A stretch of 64,000 bases of DNA from Nitrospira sp. ND1 (GCF_900170025.1 NZ_FWEX01000006.1:2881236-2945235); one strand, 5' to 3'. Counted from the first letter of the stretch, positions 52,289-62,251 are shown. Program-made: numbers and translations. The notes: generated by a model not told the origin, from the sequence alone.

Positions 52289-55200
52289 ATGGATTGTCAT
52301 TGGTTCACTCGTGTCACATCGCGCGCCCTCAGCGTCATCGCTGGTGGTGCGCTTGTGTGTCTCCCGCTAGCCGCATCGGCTGAAACGCAGCCGCATGTGG
52401 ACCATGCGGCGCCGCAACAAACAGCGATGTCCCATCAACTCCCGTCTTGGGCGGAGAAGTTGAAGGGGCAGACGATCGTCGAAGATGCGATGGCTGGAAA
52501 GCCGGAGCGTTCTGCGATGGTTGAGCAGCAGCACCAACGGATTATGGAGCATTTGACCCATGACCCGCAGGCGCAGCAGGTCAACACGGGTATGTTCAAT
52601 ACCCAGACCATGATGCACCAATATGGGGCAGGCGGTCAGGACCTCCTGTTGATGTCCGACCCACGAGTGGAGCCAGTGGCATTGTCGGGAGGCGGGAAGT
52701 GCCCGGCCTCGGCGCCGGTCAAGCAATACAACGTGTCGGCGATCAACATCGAGATCACGCTGAACCAGTGGCTCGATTTTTATCCCGGCTACATGTACAC
52801 GCTGGACGAAAATCTCGACAAGGTTCGGGCGGAAGAAACGAAGAATCGGGAAGCCCGCGACAAGGAAGGTTTTGATCCAGGCGCGGTGATTCCCGGTGTG
52901 CAGGCCCAGTGGATTCAGCCGCTGACGATTCGCGGCAACCAGGGGGATTGCGTCAAGATCAAGTTGAGCAACAAGTTGGAAGGTGGCGAAGACGTCAGCC
53001 TTCACATCCATGGCTCCAGCATGGTGGTGAGCGCCACTGGTGCCGCAGCCGCCACCACGAACTCCGACAGCATCGTCCAGAAGGAGAAGAGCGGCGAGTT
53101 CGAGTGGTACATTCACCCGAGTACGCAGGAAGGTGTCCGGCAGTTCCATACATTCGCGAATGACCGTGAATTGACCGTCATGGGTCTCTTCGGATCCTTC
53201 GTTGTCGAGCCGCGCGGATCCGAGTACCTGGAAGCTTTGGGGTCCGGAGATGCGACTCCCGCCTCCAGCGGCTGGCAGGTCATGATCAAGAACGGGACCG
53301 GTCCGGACTTCCGCGAATTCGTCCTGTACTACCACGAGGTCGGCGACGAAGCCTTCCGCCCCGTCAATAAGAAAGGCGACTTTCTTCCTCAGCGCGACCC
53401 GCTGACCGACGCCTATCGCCCGGGCGGTCGTGCGATCAACTATCGCAGCGAGCCGTTCGGAATCAACAACATGCACGTGCAGCACGAATACTTCGGATTC
53501 GAAGACGAGTCGATGGGGTACAGCTCGTACACCTTCGGCGATCCGTCTCCCACGATCCCGCGCTCGTACATGGGCGACCCGGCGAAGTTCCGCCTGGTCC
53601 ATGGCGGATCGGAAGTGTTCCATAGCCACCATCCGCATGGCGGCACTATCCGATGGCCGCGGAGTCCGCGCGCCATTGATGACATGAATCTGTGGACGAC
53701 CGCTGGAAACGGACCGGTCAAGTATCCGGTGATCCGTGCCAAGACGGATCGTGTCGACGTCGAAGTCATCGGGCCGTCGGAAGCGTTGGACCTCGAGACG
53801 GAGTGCGGCTCCGGCCTGTGCCAGCAGTTGGCCGGCGATTTCCTGTTCCATTGCCACGTGGCGCACCATTATGTGGCGGGCATGTGGGGATACTGGCGGG
53901 TCTACAACACCCTTCAACAGGGCGACATGCGTAATGACGTCATGCCGGATCTGCTTGAGTTGCCCGATCGGAAAGGTCGCATCAAGGGGCCGATCACGTC
54001 GGACAAGTTAGTTGGTCAGACCGTGGATTGGTTCGGCAAGTCCTTCAAGATCGTCGAGAAGGGCAAGAGCGATTGGAAGTCCAATCCGGCCACCGTCACG
54101 ATCAAGGACTGGGTCGAGATGCAGCTCCCGACGATGGGCAAGCCGGGACACAAGAACGATGAAAAGGGACAGACCGTGTCCTACGATGCCACGGTGTTGG
54201 ATTGGGCCTGGGAAGGCACCCGTGCATTGAGCGAACCGGAAAGCGCGATCGACAATCCGAAGTATAAGTCGACCCATCCGGGCAAGCGGCACCCGATCAC
54301 ATTCGAGCCGTTGACCGGTAAAGTCGCCTGGCCTCACCTCACCCCGCATTTCGGGAGACGCGTCATGTTCTCCCCGAACCACGTGGGTGCGCCCTGGTTG
54401 GAGATGATCCGCCGGGATGCCAACGGCGAGGAAAGCGTCGATCAGGCCCTGCCTGGTGAAAACGGTAACTGGAGTCTCTGCCCGGAGAATGCGGGCCGGA
54501 AACACTACAACGTGCACTTCATCAAGCTCCCGATCACCATCGCCAAGAAAATCGGCAAGGAGCCGCCGGTCATCGATCCGAACGGCTTGATCTATGTCTT
54601 GCACGAAGAAGAGGCGGAGATTCGGAAGAACGATGACCTGAAGTATCCGTTGGTCGTCCGCGGCAACATTTACGATTGCGTGGACTGGACCCTGACCAGC
54701 GAGTGGGACGACGATGACTACACCAACTTCCAGTCGTCGAAGATCAACACCCACTGGCATTTCCTGCAGTTCGACAACCAGGCGTCCGACGGCGTGATCA
54801 CCGGATTCTCCTATGAGCAATCCGTGCGTCCGTTCACGATGCTGGAGAAGAAGAATGCGAAGGGGCTTCCCGCCCCGATGAACACTGTCGTGACCGCTGC
54901 CGCTAAGAAGGGCGCGAACACGATCACGGTGAAGAATGCCAAGCAGTTCCATGTCGGCACGCTCCTTCTCGTCGGTGCCGACAATGTGAAGGGGAATGAA
55001 ATTTCCCGCATCAAGGCTATCAATGGCAATACGATCACGTTGGCCAAAGGGCTGAAGAACGATCACCCGGCCAATGACATCGTCACGGTCGAGTTCGTGC
55101 GTCAGCGGTTCTGGGTCGATGCGGACGTGGGGACCGTGTTCTGGCACGATCACGCGTTTGGTGCGACCACCTGGCCGCACGGCGGCTTCGGCACCTTCAT

Positions 55201-57154
55201 CGCCGAACCGGTTGGATCGACGTATCATGATCCAAAGACTGGAAAGTTGATCCGCAGCGGACCGATCGCGGACATTCACACGAACGAGCCCGTTGGTCAT
55301 GGCGTGAACAACAGCTTCCGTGAATTGATGGTCCAAGTGCACGACACCGTGCCGCACACCGTCAACATCGTGACGGCGGGCAATCCTCCCGGGCAGCCGA
55401 TTGAAGTAGCGCTTGAGGCAGGAAAGACCGTCTCGTTCATGATGCCCGAGAAGATCTATATGACGCCGATGCCGTTCTTGAACGGTGGTACGCATACCAC
55501 CGGCAGCGGCTTGAATTTCAGGGCGGCGCCGGTTGCGCAGCGGTTGGCGACCAACCCTGATTCGTCACAGATTTTCAGCAGCCTGGTCCACGGTGATCCG
55601 TACACGCCGACCTTGCGTGCCTATGTCGGTGACACGATGGTCTTCCGTCTGTTGCACACCCTCATGAACGAGTCGATGGTCTGGACCCTGTCCGGCCACA
55701 CGTTCTGGACCGAGCGGTATGCGTCGGATGCCAATCGGAAGAATTCCATCCATATCGGTATCGCCGAGCGGTATGACCTGGTGGTTCCTGAGGCGGGTGG
55801 ATCACGACATCAAGCCGGCGATTACATTCACTTCAACGGTCGGTCCTCGAAGTTCTCCGAGGGTGGCTGGGGCATCATCCGGGTGTTGGATAAGGAGCAG
55901 GCTGATTTGAAGAAGTTGCCCGCGGGCTTCTCGATCAAAGGGGAGATTCCGAAGCCTCTGCCGGTCTGTCCTGCCGATGCTCCCGTGAAGCAGTTCAACG
56001 TCGTCGCGATGGACTACGCCGGCATGAAGTTCAATGCCAAGGCGCCGGAATCCATCGAAGTGGACTTTGAGCGGCGGATCCTCATGACCAACGCTGAAGC
56101 GAAAATCTATGCGTTGGAAGAAGACACCGCGAAAGTGGCCGGCGGGGCACACCCGATGCCGCTGACGCTGCGTGTGAACAGCGGTGATTGCGTCAAGGTG
56201 CATTTGAAGAACAAGATGAAGGACAGCAAGGCCTCCTTCTCTGCGATCGGCCTGGCCTTCGATCCGAAGGATTCCATGGGCGCGAACGTAGGGAACAATC
56301 CGGGTGACCAGACGGTTGCACCGGGAGCCGAGCGTGAGTACACGTACTACGCCGATCCGTTCAACGGCGAGACGACCTCGTTGGTGTGGGATTGGGGCAA
56401 TGTGATGACCAATCCGCGGAACGGGTTGTTCGGTGCCGTCGTGGTCGGGCCAAAGGGATCGAAATATCGTGATCCCAAGACCGGTGCGGATTTGTCCAAT
56501 AAGAATGCCTGGGCGGCCGATGTCATCATCGATCGCTCGGTGCCGGGCAATGAAATGCGGGCGAATTATCGTGACGTGGCTTTGTTCTTCCAGGATGAAG
56601 ACAACATCATCGGTACGAGCTTTATGCCCTACGTTCAGAACGTGGCGGGTTTGACCGGCGTCAACTACCGGTCGGAACCGTACAAGTTCCGTGAAGAGCA
56701 GGGCTGCTCGCTCGGCAAGGTATTCCAACCTTGTAAGGCGGACAAGCCGGAAGATCCGGCGACCCCGCTCATCGAAGCGCATGCCGGCGATCCGGTGCGT
56801 ATTCATGTGTTGGGTGTCAGCAACGAGCAGAACGGCATGTTCAGCGTTGAGAAGCACGAATGGCCGATCGAGCCGTTTATGCGGGGCGCTGACCTGATCA
56901 GTGTCGTGGAGTTCTCCGGCTCCGAGACGATCGACGCGTTCCTCCCCTCGGCGGGTGGAATGTATCGTTTGCCCGGGGATTATGTGTACAGCAACCAGCG
57001 CTTGCCGTACTCGCAGTCCGGACAGTGGGGCTATGTGCGGGTATTGCCGTCCGGTGATACGCGACTGCTGCCATTGGCTGGCGCGAGCGCCGGCACCAAG
57101 AGTGCCGAGGTTGAGCAGCCGGTTGCGCACGCGATTCCTGTCGCGGCCAAGTAG
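52289..57154 (+). CDS. Very large secreted multicopper oxidase
   Basis: A 1621-residue exported protein; the signal peptide ends near LAASAET. Copper-ligand motifs occur as two sets: HIHGSS (His239 and 241) with HCHVAHH (521-527, followed by GMWGYW), and HWHFLQFD (822-824) with FWHDHAFG (953-955). Cupredoxin domains recur along the chain, and the segments CPASAPVKQYNV (about 140) and CPADAPVKQFNV (about 1230) show internal duplication. The size and motif layout resemble the large manganese oxidases (MofA, MnxG) rather than three-domain laccases. The substrate is unknown; metal ions are plausible. It starts after AAGGAGG, ends in a terminator and is followed by cupredoxin proteins. Confidence 0.88.
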   Translation: MDCHWFTRVTSRALSVIAGGALVCLPLAASAETQPHVDHAAPQQTAMSHQLPSWAEKLKGQTIVEDAMAGKPERSAMVEQQHQRIMEHLTHDPQAQQVNTGMFNTQTMMHQYGAGGQDLLLMSDPRVEPVALSGGGKCPASAPVKQYNVSAINIEITLNQWLDFYPGYMYTLDENLDKVRAEETKNREARDKEGFDPGAVIPGVQAQWIQPLTIRGNQGDCVKIKLSNKLEGGEDVSLHIHGSSMVVSATGAAAATTNSDSIVQKEKSGEFEWYIHPSTQEGVRQFHTFANDRELTVMGLFGSFVVEPRGSEYLEALGSGDATPASSGWQVMIKNGTGPDFREFVLYYHEVGDEAFRPVNKKGDFLPQRDPLTDAYRPGGRAINYRSEPFGINNMHVQHEYFGFEDESMGYSSYTFGDPSPTIPRSYMGDPAKFRLVHGGSEVFHSHHPHGGTIRWPRSPRAIDDMNLWTTAGNGPVKYPVIRAKTDRVDVEVIGPSEALDLETECGSGLCQQLAGDFLFHCHVAHHYVAGMWGYWRVYNTLQQGDMRNDVMPDLLELPDRKGRIKGPITSDKLVGQTVDWFGKSFKIVEKGKSDWKSNPATVTIKDWVEMQLPTMGKPGHKNDEKGQTVSYDATVLDWAWEGTRALSEPESAIDNPKYKSTHPGKRHPITFEPLTGKVAWPHLTPHFGRRVMFSPNHVGAPWLEMIRRDANGEESVDQALPGENGNWSLCPENAGRKHYNVHFIKLPITIAKKIGKEPPVIDPNGLIYVLHEEEAEIRKNDDLKYPLVVRGNIYDCVDWTLTSEWDDDDYTNFQSSKINTHWHFLQFDNQASDGVITGFSYEQSVRPFTMLEKKNAKGLPAPMNTVVTAAAKKGANTITVKNAKQFHVGTLLLVGADNVKGNEISRIKAINGNTITLAKGLKNDHPANDIVTVEFVRQRFWVDADVGTVFWHDHAFGATTWPHGGFGTFIAEPVGSTYHDPKTGKLIRSGPIADIHTNEPVGHGVNNSFRELMVQVHDTVPHTVNIVTAGNPPGQPIEVALEAGKTVSFMMPEKIYMTPMPFLNGGTHTTGSGLNFRAAPVAQRLATNPDSSQIFSSLVHGDPYTPTLRAYVGDTMVFRLLHTLMNESMVWTLSGHTFWTERYASDANRKNSIHIGIAERYDLVVPEAGGSRHQAGDYIHFNGRSSKFSEGGWGIIRVLDKEQADLKKLPAGFSIKGEIPKPLPVCPADAPVKQFNVVAMDYAGMKFNAKAPESIEVDFERRILMTNAEAKIYALEEDTAKVAGGAHPMPLTLRVNSGDCVKVHLKNKMKDSKASFSAIGLAFDPKDSMGANVGNNPGDQTVAPGAEREYTYYADPFNGETTSLVWDWGNVMTNPRNGLFGAVVVGPKGSKYRDPKTGADLSNKNAWAADVIIDRSVPGNEMRANYRDVALFFQDEDNIIGTSFMPYVQNVAGLTGVNYRSEPYKFREEQGCSLGKVFQPCKADKPEDPATPLIEAHAGDPVRIHVLGVSNEQNGMFSVEKHEWPIEPFMRGADLISVVEFSGSETIDAFLPSAGGMYRLPGDYVYSNQRLPYSQSGQWGYVRVLPSGDTRLLPLAGASAGTKSAEVEQPVAHAIPVAAK

Positions 57155-57187
57155 ACTGATCGCATCTCTCAAGAGATGAGGTGAGGA

Positions 57188-57218
57188 GGGGGGAGCCTGA
57201 AAGGGCTCCCCCCTTTTG
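57188..57218 (+). terminator. Rho-independent terminator after the multicopper oxidase
   Basis: GGGGGGAGCC (57188-57197) pairs exactly with GGCTCCCCCC (57204-57213) around the six-base loop TGAAAG, followed by TTTTG. It lies 34 bases after the stop. Confidence 0.87.
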
Positions 57219-57312
57219 TTGTCCGCCGGGGATTGTGTATGATGAGCGGATACGTCTGACTTTCTGTCGATACTGCTTGCATCGATATCATATTTATTAC
57301 TGAAGGGATGAC

Positions 57313-58221
57313 ATGCGATTAGTCGGCCTTGCCCTGCTCTGCGCTGTCAGTGTCTGCTGGTCTCCATCGTGGGCGTACGAGGAGATCGCGGTCACGGATG
57401 GCGGTACCATAAAAGGGACAGTCACCATGACCGGAGGAAAACCAACCCCGAAGGGATATAACCTGATCACATTTCCCGATCCGGTCTATTGCGGTCGCAT
57501 ATCGACCGGAACGGGGTGGCGAATTCTTGATGAGTTTTCAATGGCTTCCAGGCAAGGTCTGAAGGATGTCGTCGTCGTCTTGACTGATGTGACGAAGGGG
57601 AAACCGTTCAAGTTTGAACCGTTGACCATCGAGGCGCGTGATTGCCGGTTCCTTCCTTTTGTCACGGTTGTGAAAGATGGTTCTGAAGTGGCTGTTATGA
57701 ACATGGATCCGGTCATGCACGACATCCAGGCCTATGAGACCTCGCAACTCGGTCCTCGGGTCCTGTTCAACACGCCTTTGCCGATGAATCCCCACCATAA
57801 ACGTTTTGTGAGCGCGGAAAGTCACGAACATCTGGCGGGCGAGCCGGTTACGGAAGTGATTCATATGACTAAGGGGCGAAGGATTTTTCTGATGCAGTGC
57901 GGGTTCCATGCCTACATGGAGAGCTGGGGATTCGCCGTCGATAACCCCTACTTCGCGCTGACGGGTGATGATGGCACCTTCAGTTTGACGGATGTCCCGC
58001 CTGGCGACTATACGCTGATGGTCTGGCATCCCGGGGTCGGTACGATGTTGCAAAGGAAAGTGACTGTGACGGAAAAGGGACTATCGAACGTCGATTTTGA
58101 CTTCAAGGCTCCGCAAGGACGGCGAAGCGTGCATGAAATCGAGCAGAATCCGCATTATGGCCCTGAGTCACTTGGAAAGGTCGTAGATATTCGTCCGACA
58201 TTGCAGCGCCAGGTTCCCTAA
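57313..58221 (+). CDS. Secreted protein with type 1 copper (cupredoxin-like) motif, paralogue 1
   Basis: A 302-residue exported protein (signal ending SWAYEE). It has a cupredoxin-like region with His136 (VMHDIQAYE) and Cys196-x2-His199-x2-Met202 (MQCGFHAYMESW), which fits a type 1 copper site. The C-terminal part (FSLTDVPPGDYTLMVWHPGV) is a carboxypeptidase regulatory-like beta domain. It shares FPDPVYCGRIS and the whole architecture with the next gene and 61454. It is probably an electron carrier or partner of the multicopper oxidase upstream, but that is inference. Confidence 0.78.
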   Translation: MRLVGLALLCAVSVCWSPSWAYEEIAVTDGGTIKGTVTMTGGKPTPKGYNLITFPDPVYCGRISTGTGWRILDEFSMASRQGLKDVVVVLTDVTKGKPFKFEPLTIEARDCRFLPFVTVVKDGSEVAVMNMDPVMHDIQAYETSQLGPRVLFNTPLPMNPHHKRFVSAESHEHLAGEPVTEVIHMTKGRRIFLMQCGFHAYMESWGFAVDNPYFALTGDDGTFSLTDVPPGDYTLMVWHPGVGTMLQRKVTVTEKGLSNVDFDFKAPQGRRSVHEIEQNPHYGPESLGKVVDIRPTLQRQVP

Positions 58222-58250
58222 GGTCTGTTCGAAGAGGAAAGAGGGAGATC

Positions 58251-59177
58251 ATGAGATTGACTCGTTCCAGCCTGCTCTGTTGTCTTGCGCTCGTCGTCTG
58301 GTTGTGCCAGGTCGTGCCCTCCGTCTCTGCCTATGACATTGTCGACGTTCAGCATGGCGGGTCACTTGAAGGACGAGTGACCCTGTCGGGCGCCGTTCCG
58401 GACCCGAAAGCGTTCAATCTCATTACGTTCCCAGACCCGACCTATTGTGGGCGGATTTCGAACGGGAAGGGGTGGCGTCTCCTGCGCGACTTCATCGTGA
58501 ACGCCGAGAGCGGTTTGAAAAATGCCGTAGTGCTGCTCGAAGGGGTCGAGTCGGGGAAGCCATTTGATCTCTCGGTGCCCCTGATCGAGGCGCGGGATTG
58601 CATGTTCGGCCCCTGGATGACGATCGTGCGCAATGGCCATGCGGTGGAAGTGGTGAATATGGATCCGGTGATGCACGACATTCAGGGCTATGAAACCTCC
58701 CCCGAGGCCGGGGCACGAGTGTTGTTCAATACGCCCTTGATTCTAAATCAACAGCATCAACGGGGAAATATGCATGCGATTCATAACCATGCACCGGGAA
58801 AGTCTCTGGTAGGACCGGTCTATCTGAACAAGGGACGGCGAACGTTTTACATGCAGTGCGGCTTTCACGCCTACATGGAAAGCTGGGCGATGGCCGTGAA
58901 CAACCCCTATTACGCGGTGACGGATGACCAAGGCGCGTTCAGGATCGAGAATGTCCCGCCGGGGACGTACCAGATGGTGGTCTGGCATCCGCAGGCAGGG
59001 CCTGGGGTGACGCGGACGATTACGGTCGGTCCTGACGGGGCTACGGTGGAACAAGTGGCGCTTCCTGCTCCCAGGGGAACTCGGACTGCCTACAGGGTCA
59101 TGGACAATCCTCGTTTCGGGCTGGAGTCCCTTGGTCATCCCGTGGAGATTGAGCCGTTGGTGGAGCATCAGCACTAA
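58251..59177 (+). CDS. Secreted protein with type 1 copper motif, paralogue 2
   Basis: A 308-residue paralogue of the previous protein, 29 bases downstream. Signal peptide ends VSAYDIV. Type 1 copper ligands are His142 (VMHDIQGYE) and Cys203-x2-His206-x2-Met209 (MQCGFHAYMESW). Conserved FPDPTYCGRIS and the C-terminal FRIENVPPGTYQMVVWHPQA are shared. The tandem pair arose by duplication. A frame that begins inside its 3' end continues into the next gene. Confidence 0.78.
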   Translation: MRLTRSSLLCCLALVVWLCQVVPSVSAYDIVDVQHGGSLEGRVTLSGAVPDPKAFNLITFPDPTYCGRISNGKGWRLLRDFIVNAESGLKNAVVLLEGVESGKPFDLSVPLIEARDCMFGPWMTIVRNGHAVEVVNMDPVMHDIQGYETSPEAGARVLFNTPLILNQQHQRGNMHAIHNHAPGKSLVGPVYLNKGRRTFYMQCGFHAYMESWAMAVNNPYYAVTDDQGAFRIENVPPGTYQMVVWHPQAGPGVTRTITVGPDGATVEQVALPAPRGTRTAYRVMDNPRFGLESLGHPVEIEPLVEHQH

Positions 59178-59208
59178 GCGCAGGTGGGGGGGCCTCCCAC
59201 GGTGGTGC

Positions 59209-59814
59209 GTGGGAGCCGGATTCTCAGGGGTTCTCTGTTTGTCCGGTTTCGGGTATGCCTCTGCGGCGGACGGTCCATCTGCCATCGGTCCGACAGAGTT
59301 TTCTGCCTCGCTGGTGAAGCGAGTTGAAGGGCGTCGTTTCGAGGCTCAGGTTTTTGCAAAAGGCGATCGTATCCGACTGGAGTACAAGTACGCGGTCAAG
59401 ACCGAGCTTGGCTATTCCAGTATAGAAATCATCCGATTGGATAAGCACGAGTCGTGGTTTTTGCTGGCTCAGCGCCGGCAAATTCTTCCGGTTCCCATCA
59501 AGCCCGAAGAAATCCTGCCGATTCAGCCCAGCCTTCCGGGGGAAAAGAGCCGGACGTTGGTGGGCGACGCTACGACCATCGGCCGTGCGTCCAAGCTCTA
59601 CGAGGTGCGAGTGGACTATAACGGCCGGAATGAACGGTTTTACGAATGGGTGGATGTTGAGACCGGCGTGGTCTTGAAATTGGTGAGCCAGGATCGGGAC
59701 TGGTCCATCGAGTATTCGCGAATCCGTCTCTCCCCTCAGCCGGACTACTATTTTGAGGAACCGACGGGATATCGACGCTGGGCTCCGGCATCCGCGACAC
59801 AAGAAAGAGGATAG
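59209..59814 (+). CDS. Exported LolA-like protein, start uncertain
   Basis: About 201 residues from GTG 59209. The frame is open further up to TTG 59131 and TTG 59149, inside the preceding gene, which would give a more positively charged signal region (STKRRW). The hydrophobic stretch ending GYASAADG is the export signal. The body (ASKLYEVRVDYNGRNERFYE, WVDVETGVVLKLVSQDRDWS) resembles the LolA/outer membrane lipoprotein-sorting fold. Binding of a lipid or hydrophobic ligand is possible. It ends 29 bases before the HEAT-repeat gene. Confidence 0.65.
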   Translation: MGAGFSGVLCLSGFGYASAADGPSAIGPTEFSASLVKRVEGRRFEAQVFAKGDRIRLEYKYAVKTELGYSSIEIIRLDKHESWFLLAQRRQILPVPIKPEEILPIQPSLPGEKSRTLVGDATTIGRASKLYEVRVDYNGRNERFYEWVDVETGVVLKLVSQDRDWSIEYSRIRLSPQPDYYFEEPTGYRRWAPASATQERG

Positions 59815-59843
59815 GCCTCGTGGTAGGACCAGGAAGGGATTTC

Positions 59844-61241
59844 ATGGCATTGCATAATGAGTCGCGTTCGCTTCTGACAATGAGTGGATGGATGGCGGTG
59901 GCGATGGCGACCGGGGTGCTCTTGTGCCTCTGGCCGTCGGCCGCGTCCGCGCGTTCGTTGAAGGAGGCGCAGGCCGCGTTCGACAAGAAGCAGTATCAGG
60001 AAGCCCTGGATCTCGTCGAACAAGTGACCAAAGAGCAGGGGCCTCAACCGGAGGCCAGGCGGCTCAAGATTCATTCATTGATTCTTCTAGCAAAGCCCAA
60101 GGACGCATTAGTCGAGTACGAGCATCTCGAGCGGGACTTGAAGCAGGACGACCGGGCGCTGCTGAAAGAAGTGGCGTTGGGGTTTGTGTATGTGCTCCTG
60201 AAAGACATGCGAGAGCAGATGCGTGGCGCGGCCTACACGGCGCTGAAAGATGTGGATTCCCCGGAGATGATTCCCGCGCTGGAGGATGGACTAAGTGACG
60301 GATCCGGACTGGTGCGCGCCTTGGCGGCAGAAGCTCTGGGGAAGCTGGAGGCGGGGCGGCGTTCGCCGCGCTTGCGTAATGCCTTGGAAGATCAGGCCGG
60401 GCTGGTCAAGGCAACTGTCCTGAAGGTGTTGGGGAAGAGCGGTGACCGCTCGGTGATCCCGCTCCTTGAGAAAGCTTTGAAGGACGAGCAGCCGGCGGTG
60501 CGGCTTGCGGCGGCGGGAGCGTTGTACCATACGGGGCAGACGGCGATGTGGGACACGATACTGAAGGCCGCCTCCGCCCCGAATCCGGAAGAGCGCGCCA
60601 CAGCGCTGCGGATGGTGGGGGAGCTAAAGGACGCGCGCGGGCTGTCGGTTCTGCTGGAGGCGATCACCAATACGCAGCCATCTGTGCGCGGGGCCGCCGC
60701 TTCAGCCTTGGGGGACCTTGGGAAGGTGCAGGGGATCCCCGCGTTGGAGCATGCGCTGGAGGATAAAATTCCAGCCGTGAAAACGTCGGCGGCGATCAGC
60801 CTGGGCGAATTAGGCGTGAAAGATTCACTGGTTGCCCTGAGGAAGGCGCTGGCTGATCAGAACCCGGTGGTCAAGGCGGCGGTTGTGTCGGCGCTGTTAC
60901 GGGTCGAGGAACCGTTTGAATCCGTTGGAGAGGAACTGTACGAATTGGCGCAAAATCATGATCCCGGAACCCGCTCCGCAGCCGGTAAGGCAGCAGGGAG
61001 GGCGCATGGCGCCAATATGAAAGCTGCGATTGAGTTTCTTTCCGGCATGCTGAAAGATCCCATTCCGCGCCCTCGGATCGCTGCGGCCCGGGCGCTCGGG
61101 CAGATCGGAGGGGTGGACCTGTTGCCGATACTGAAGCTGGCCCTACATGACGAAGACGATGCGGTTCGGGCTACCGTGGGTGGGTCGATTGCGCGCATTC
61201 TCAATCATGCGAAGCCATCACCTAATCGCGCGAAATCGTAG
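59844..61241 (+). CDS. Exported HEAT-repeat protein
   Basis: A 465-residue exported protein from ATG 59844 after AGGAAGGGA. The signal ends SAASARSL. An initial TPR-like segment (AAFDKKQYQEALDLVEQV) precedes about nine HEAT/PBS-lyase-type repeats (about 110-455), such as PALEDGLSDGSGLVRALAAE, VIPLLEKALKDEQPAVRLAA and ALEHALEDKIPAVKTSAAIS. HEAT arrays act as protein scaffolds. It is the last gene of the cupredoxin operon. Confidence 0.85.
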   Translation: MALHNESRSLLTMSGWMAVAMATGVLLCLWPSAASARSLKEAQAAFDKKQYQEALDLVEQVTKEQGPQPEARRLKIHSLILLAKPKDALVEYEHLERDLKQDDRALLKEVALGFVYVLLKDMREQMRGAAYTALKDVDSPEMIPALEDGLSDGSGLVRALAAEALGKLEAGRRSPRLRNALEDQAGLVKATVLKVLGKSGDRSVIPLLEKALKDEQPAVRLAAAGALYHTGQTAMWDTILKAASAPNPEERATALRMVGELKDARGLSVLLEAITNTQPSVRGAAASALGDLGKVQGIPALEHALEDKIPAVKTSAAISLGELGVKDSLVALRKALADQNPVVKAAVVSALLRVEEPFESVGEELYELAQNHDPGTRSAAGKAAGRAHGANMKAAIEFLSGMLKDPIPRPRIAAARALGQIGGVDLLPILKLALHDEDDAVRATVGGSIARILNHAKPSPNRAKS

Positions 61242-61266
61242 GAGGCTTTGGCGGCTGGATTTCAAG

Positions 61267-61296
61267 TTGACAGTGTGAGTATGATTCCAGTATAGA
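61267..61296 (+). promoter_or_regulatory. Sigma-70-type promoter of the third cupredoxin-like gene
   Basis: Perfect TTGACA (61267-61272), an 18-base spacer and TATAGA (61291-61296), 158 bases before the start codon. The same spacing and nearly the same boxes precede the cytochrome c gene at 7707. Confidence 0.65.
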
Positions 61297-61453
61297 GAAA
61301 TGTTCAGAGGCCTAAGCGTAGTCGACGTGGAGCCACGTCAAGTTAATACGACTGTCTTATACAAGGGGTAAGGGTCACCAGCCCTTGTGATTGAGTGGTG
61401 ACGGAGTAGGTGTCCAGTTTCGGTTAATTGTTCATTACTAAGGAGGCAGTGAC

Positions 61454-62251
61454 ATGAAGAAGGGTGCGATGAAAGTAGTATTCGGCGTTGCGGCCGCAGC
61501 GTTTTTGGCTGCGCCCCTCGCCTCGTTTGCCGGAGGCACGATTGCAGGGAAAGTGACTTATGCCGGGAAAGCCGAGCAGAAGGAGTTCTCCTTCTCCAAG
61601 TTCCCGAACCCGAAGTTTTGTCCGAAGAACCCGAACAAGAGCCTCATGGATGGCGACAAGCGTTTCCTCAAGACCATTGAAGTTGCCAAGGATGGTGGTC
61701 TGAAGGGTGCGGTCGTTTCCGTGGTCGATATCGAGGATCAGGCGTTCCAGGATGGATTCAAGGGCACGGACGTGACGGCGGAATTCTGCGAATTCTTGCC
61801 CTTCAGCGGCGTGGTTGTGAACAACAAGAACTTCCGTGCGGAGAATAAGGATGCCGACCCCGATGATCCCAAGTCGACCTTGGGTGTGTTGCACAACCCG
61901 CATAGCTTTGTGGTGAAGGGCTCCAGCTCTGCCACCGGCTTCAACATCGGTTTGGCGAAGAAGGGCGATAAGTTAGAGAAGCCCGTGGTATTCCGCGGTG
62001 GCGCGGAAAAGCAGGGCTATTATCGTTTGCAGTGTGACCAGCATGAGTTCATGCAGTCCTTCTTCCTCCCTGTCTGGAATCCGTACCATGCAGTGGTGAA
62101 GGATGACGGATCGTTCGAACTCCCTGGCGTGCCGGCCGGTAAGCACAAAGTGGTGGTTTGGCATCCCTTTGTCGGCAAGGGCAAGCTGAACGAGTTTGAA
62201 GTCGAAGTTGCAGAGGGTGGAACGGCTAACTTGAAGGCTGAAATCAAGTAG
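61454..62251 (+). CDS. Secreted protein with type 1 copper motif, paralogue 3
   Basis: A 265-residue exported protein with a classical signal peptide (ending SFAGGT) and strong AAGGAGG site. Type 1 copper ligands are Cys194-x2-His197-x2-Met200 (LQCDQHEFMQSFF) with His147/150 (HNPHSF) as the likely first ligand. The regulatory-like C-terminus (FELPGVPAGKHKVVVWHPFV) is shared with the two upstream paralogues. It has its own promoter and terminator, and its Lys-rich, simple codon use suggests high expression. It is diverged from the tandem pair. Confidence 0.78.
   Translation: MKKGAMKVVFGVAAAAFLAAPLASFAGGTIAGKVTYAGKAEQKEFSFSKFPNPKFCPKNPNKSLMDGDKRFLKTIEVAKDGGLKGAVVSVVDIEDQAFQDGFKGTDVTAEFCEFLPFSGVVVNNKNFRAENKDADPDDPKSTLGVLHNPHSFVVKGSSSATGFNIGLAKKGDKLEKPVVFRGGAEKQGYYRLQCDQHEFMQSFFLPVWNPYHAVVKDDGSFELPGVPAGKHKVVVWHPFVGKGKLNEFEVEVAEGGTANLKAEIK

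Noticed and set aside
52367..53917. Minus-strand open frame of 516 residues inside the multicopper oxidase gene
   Set aside because: Shadow frame of a GC-rich gene with recognisable product on the other strand; the same applies to those at 54008-55495 and 55802-57172.
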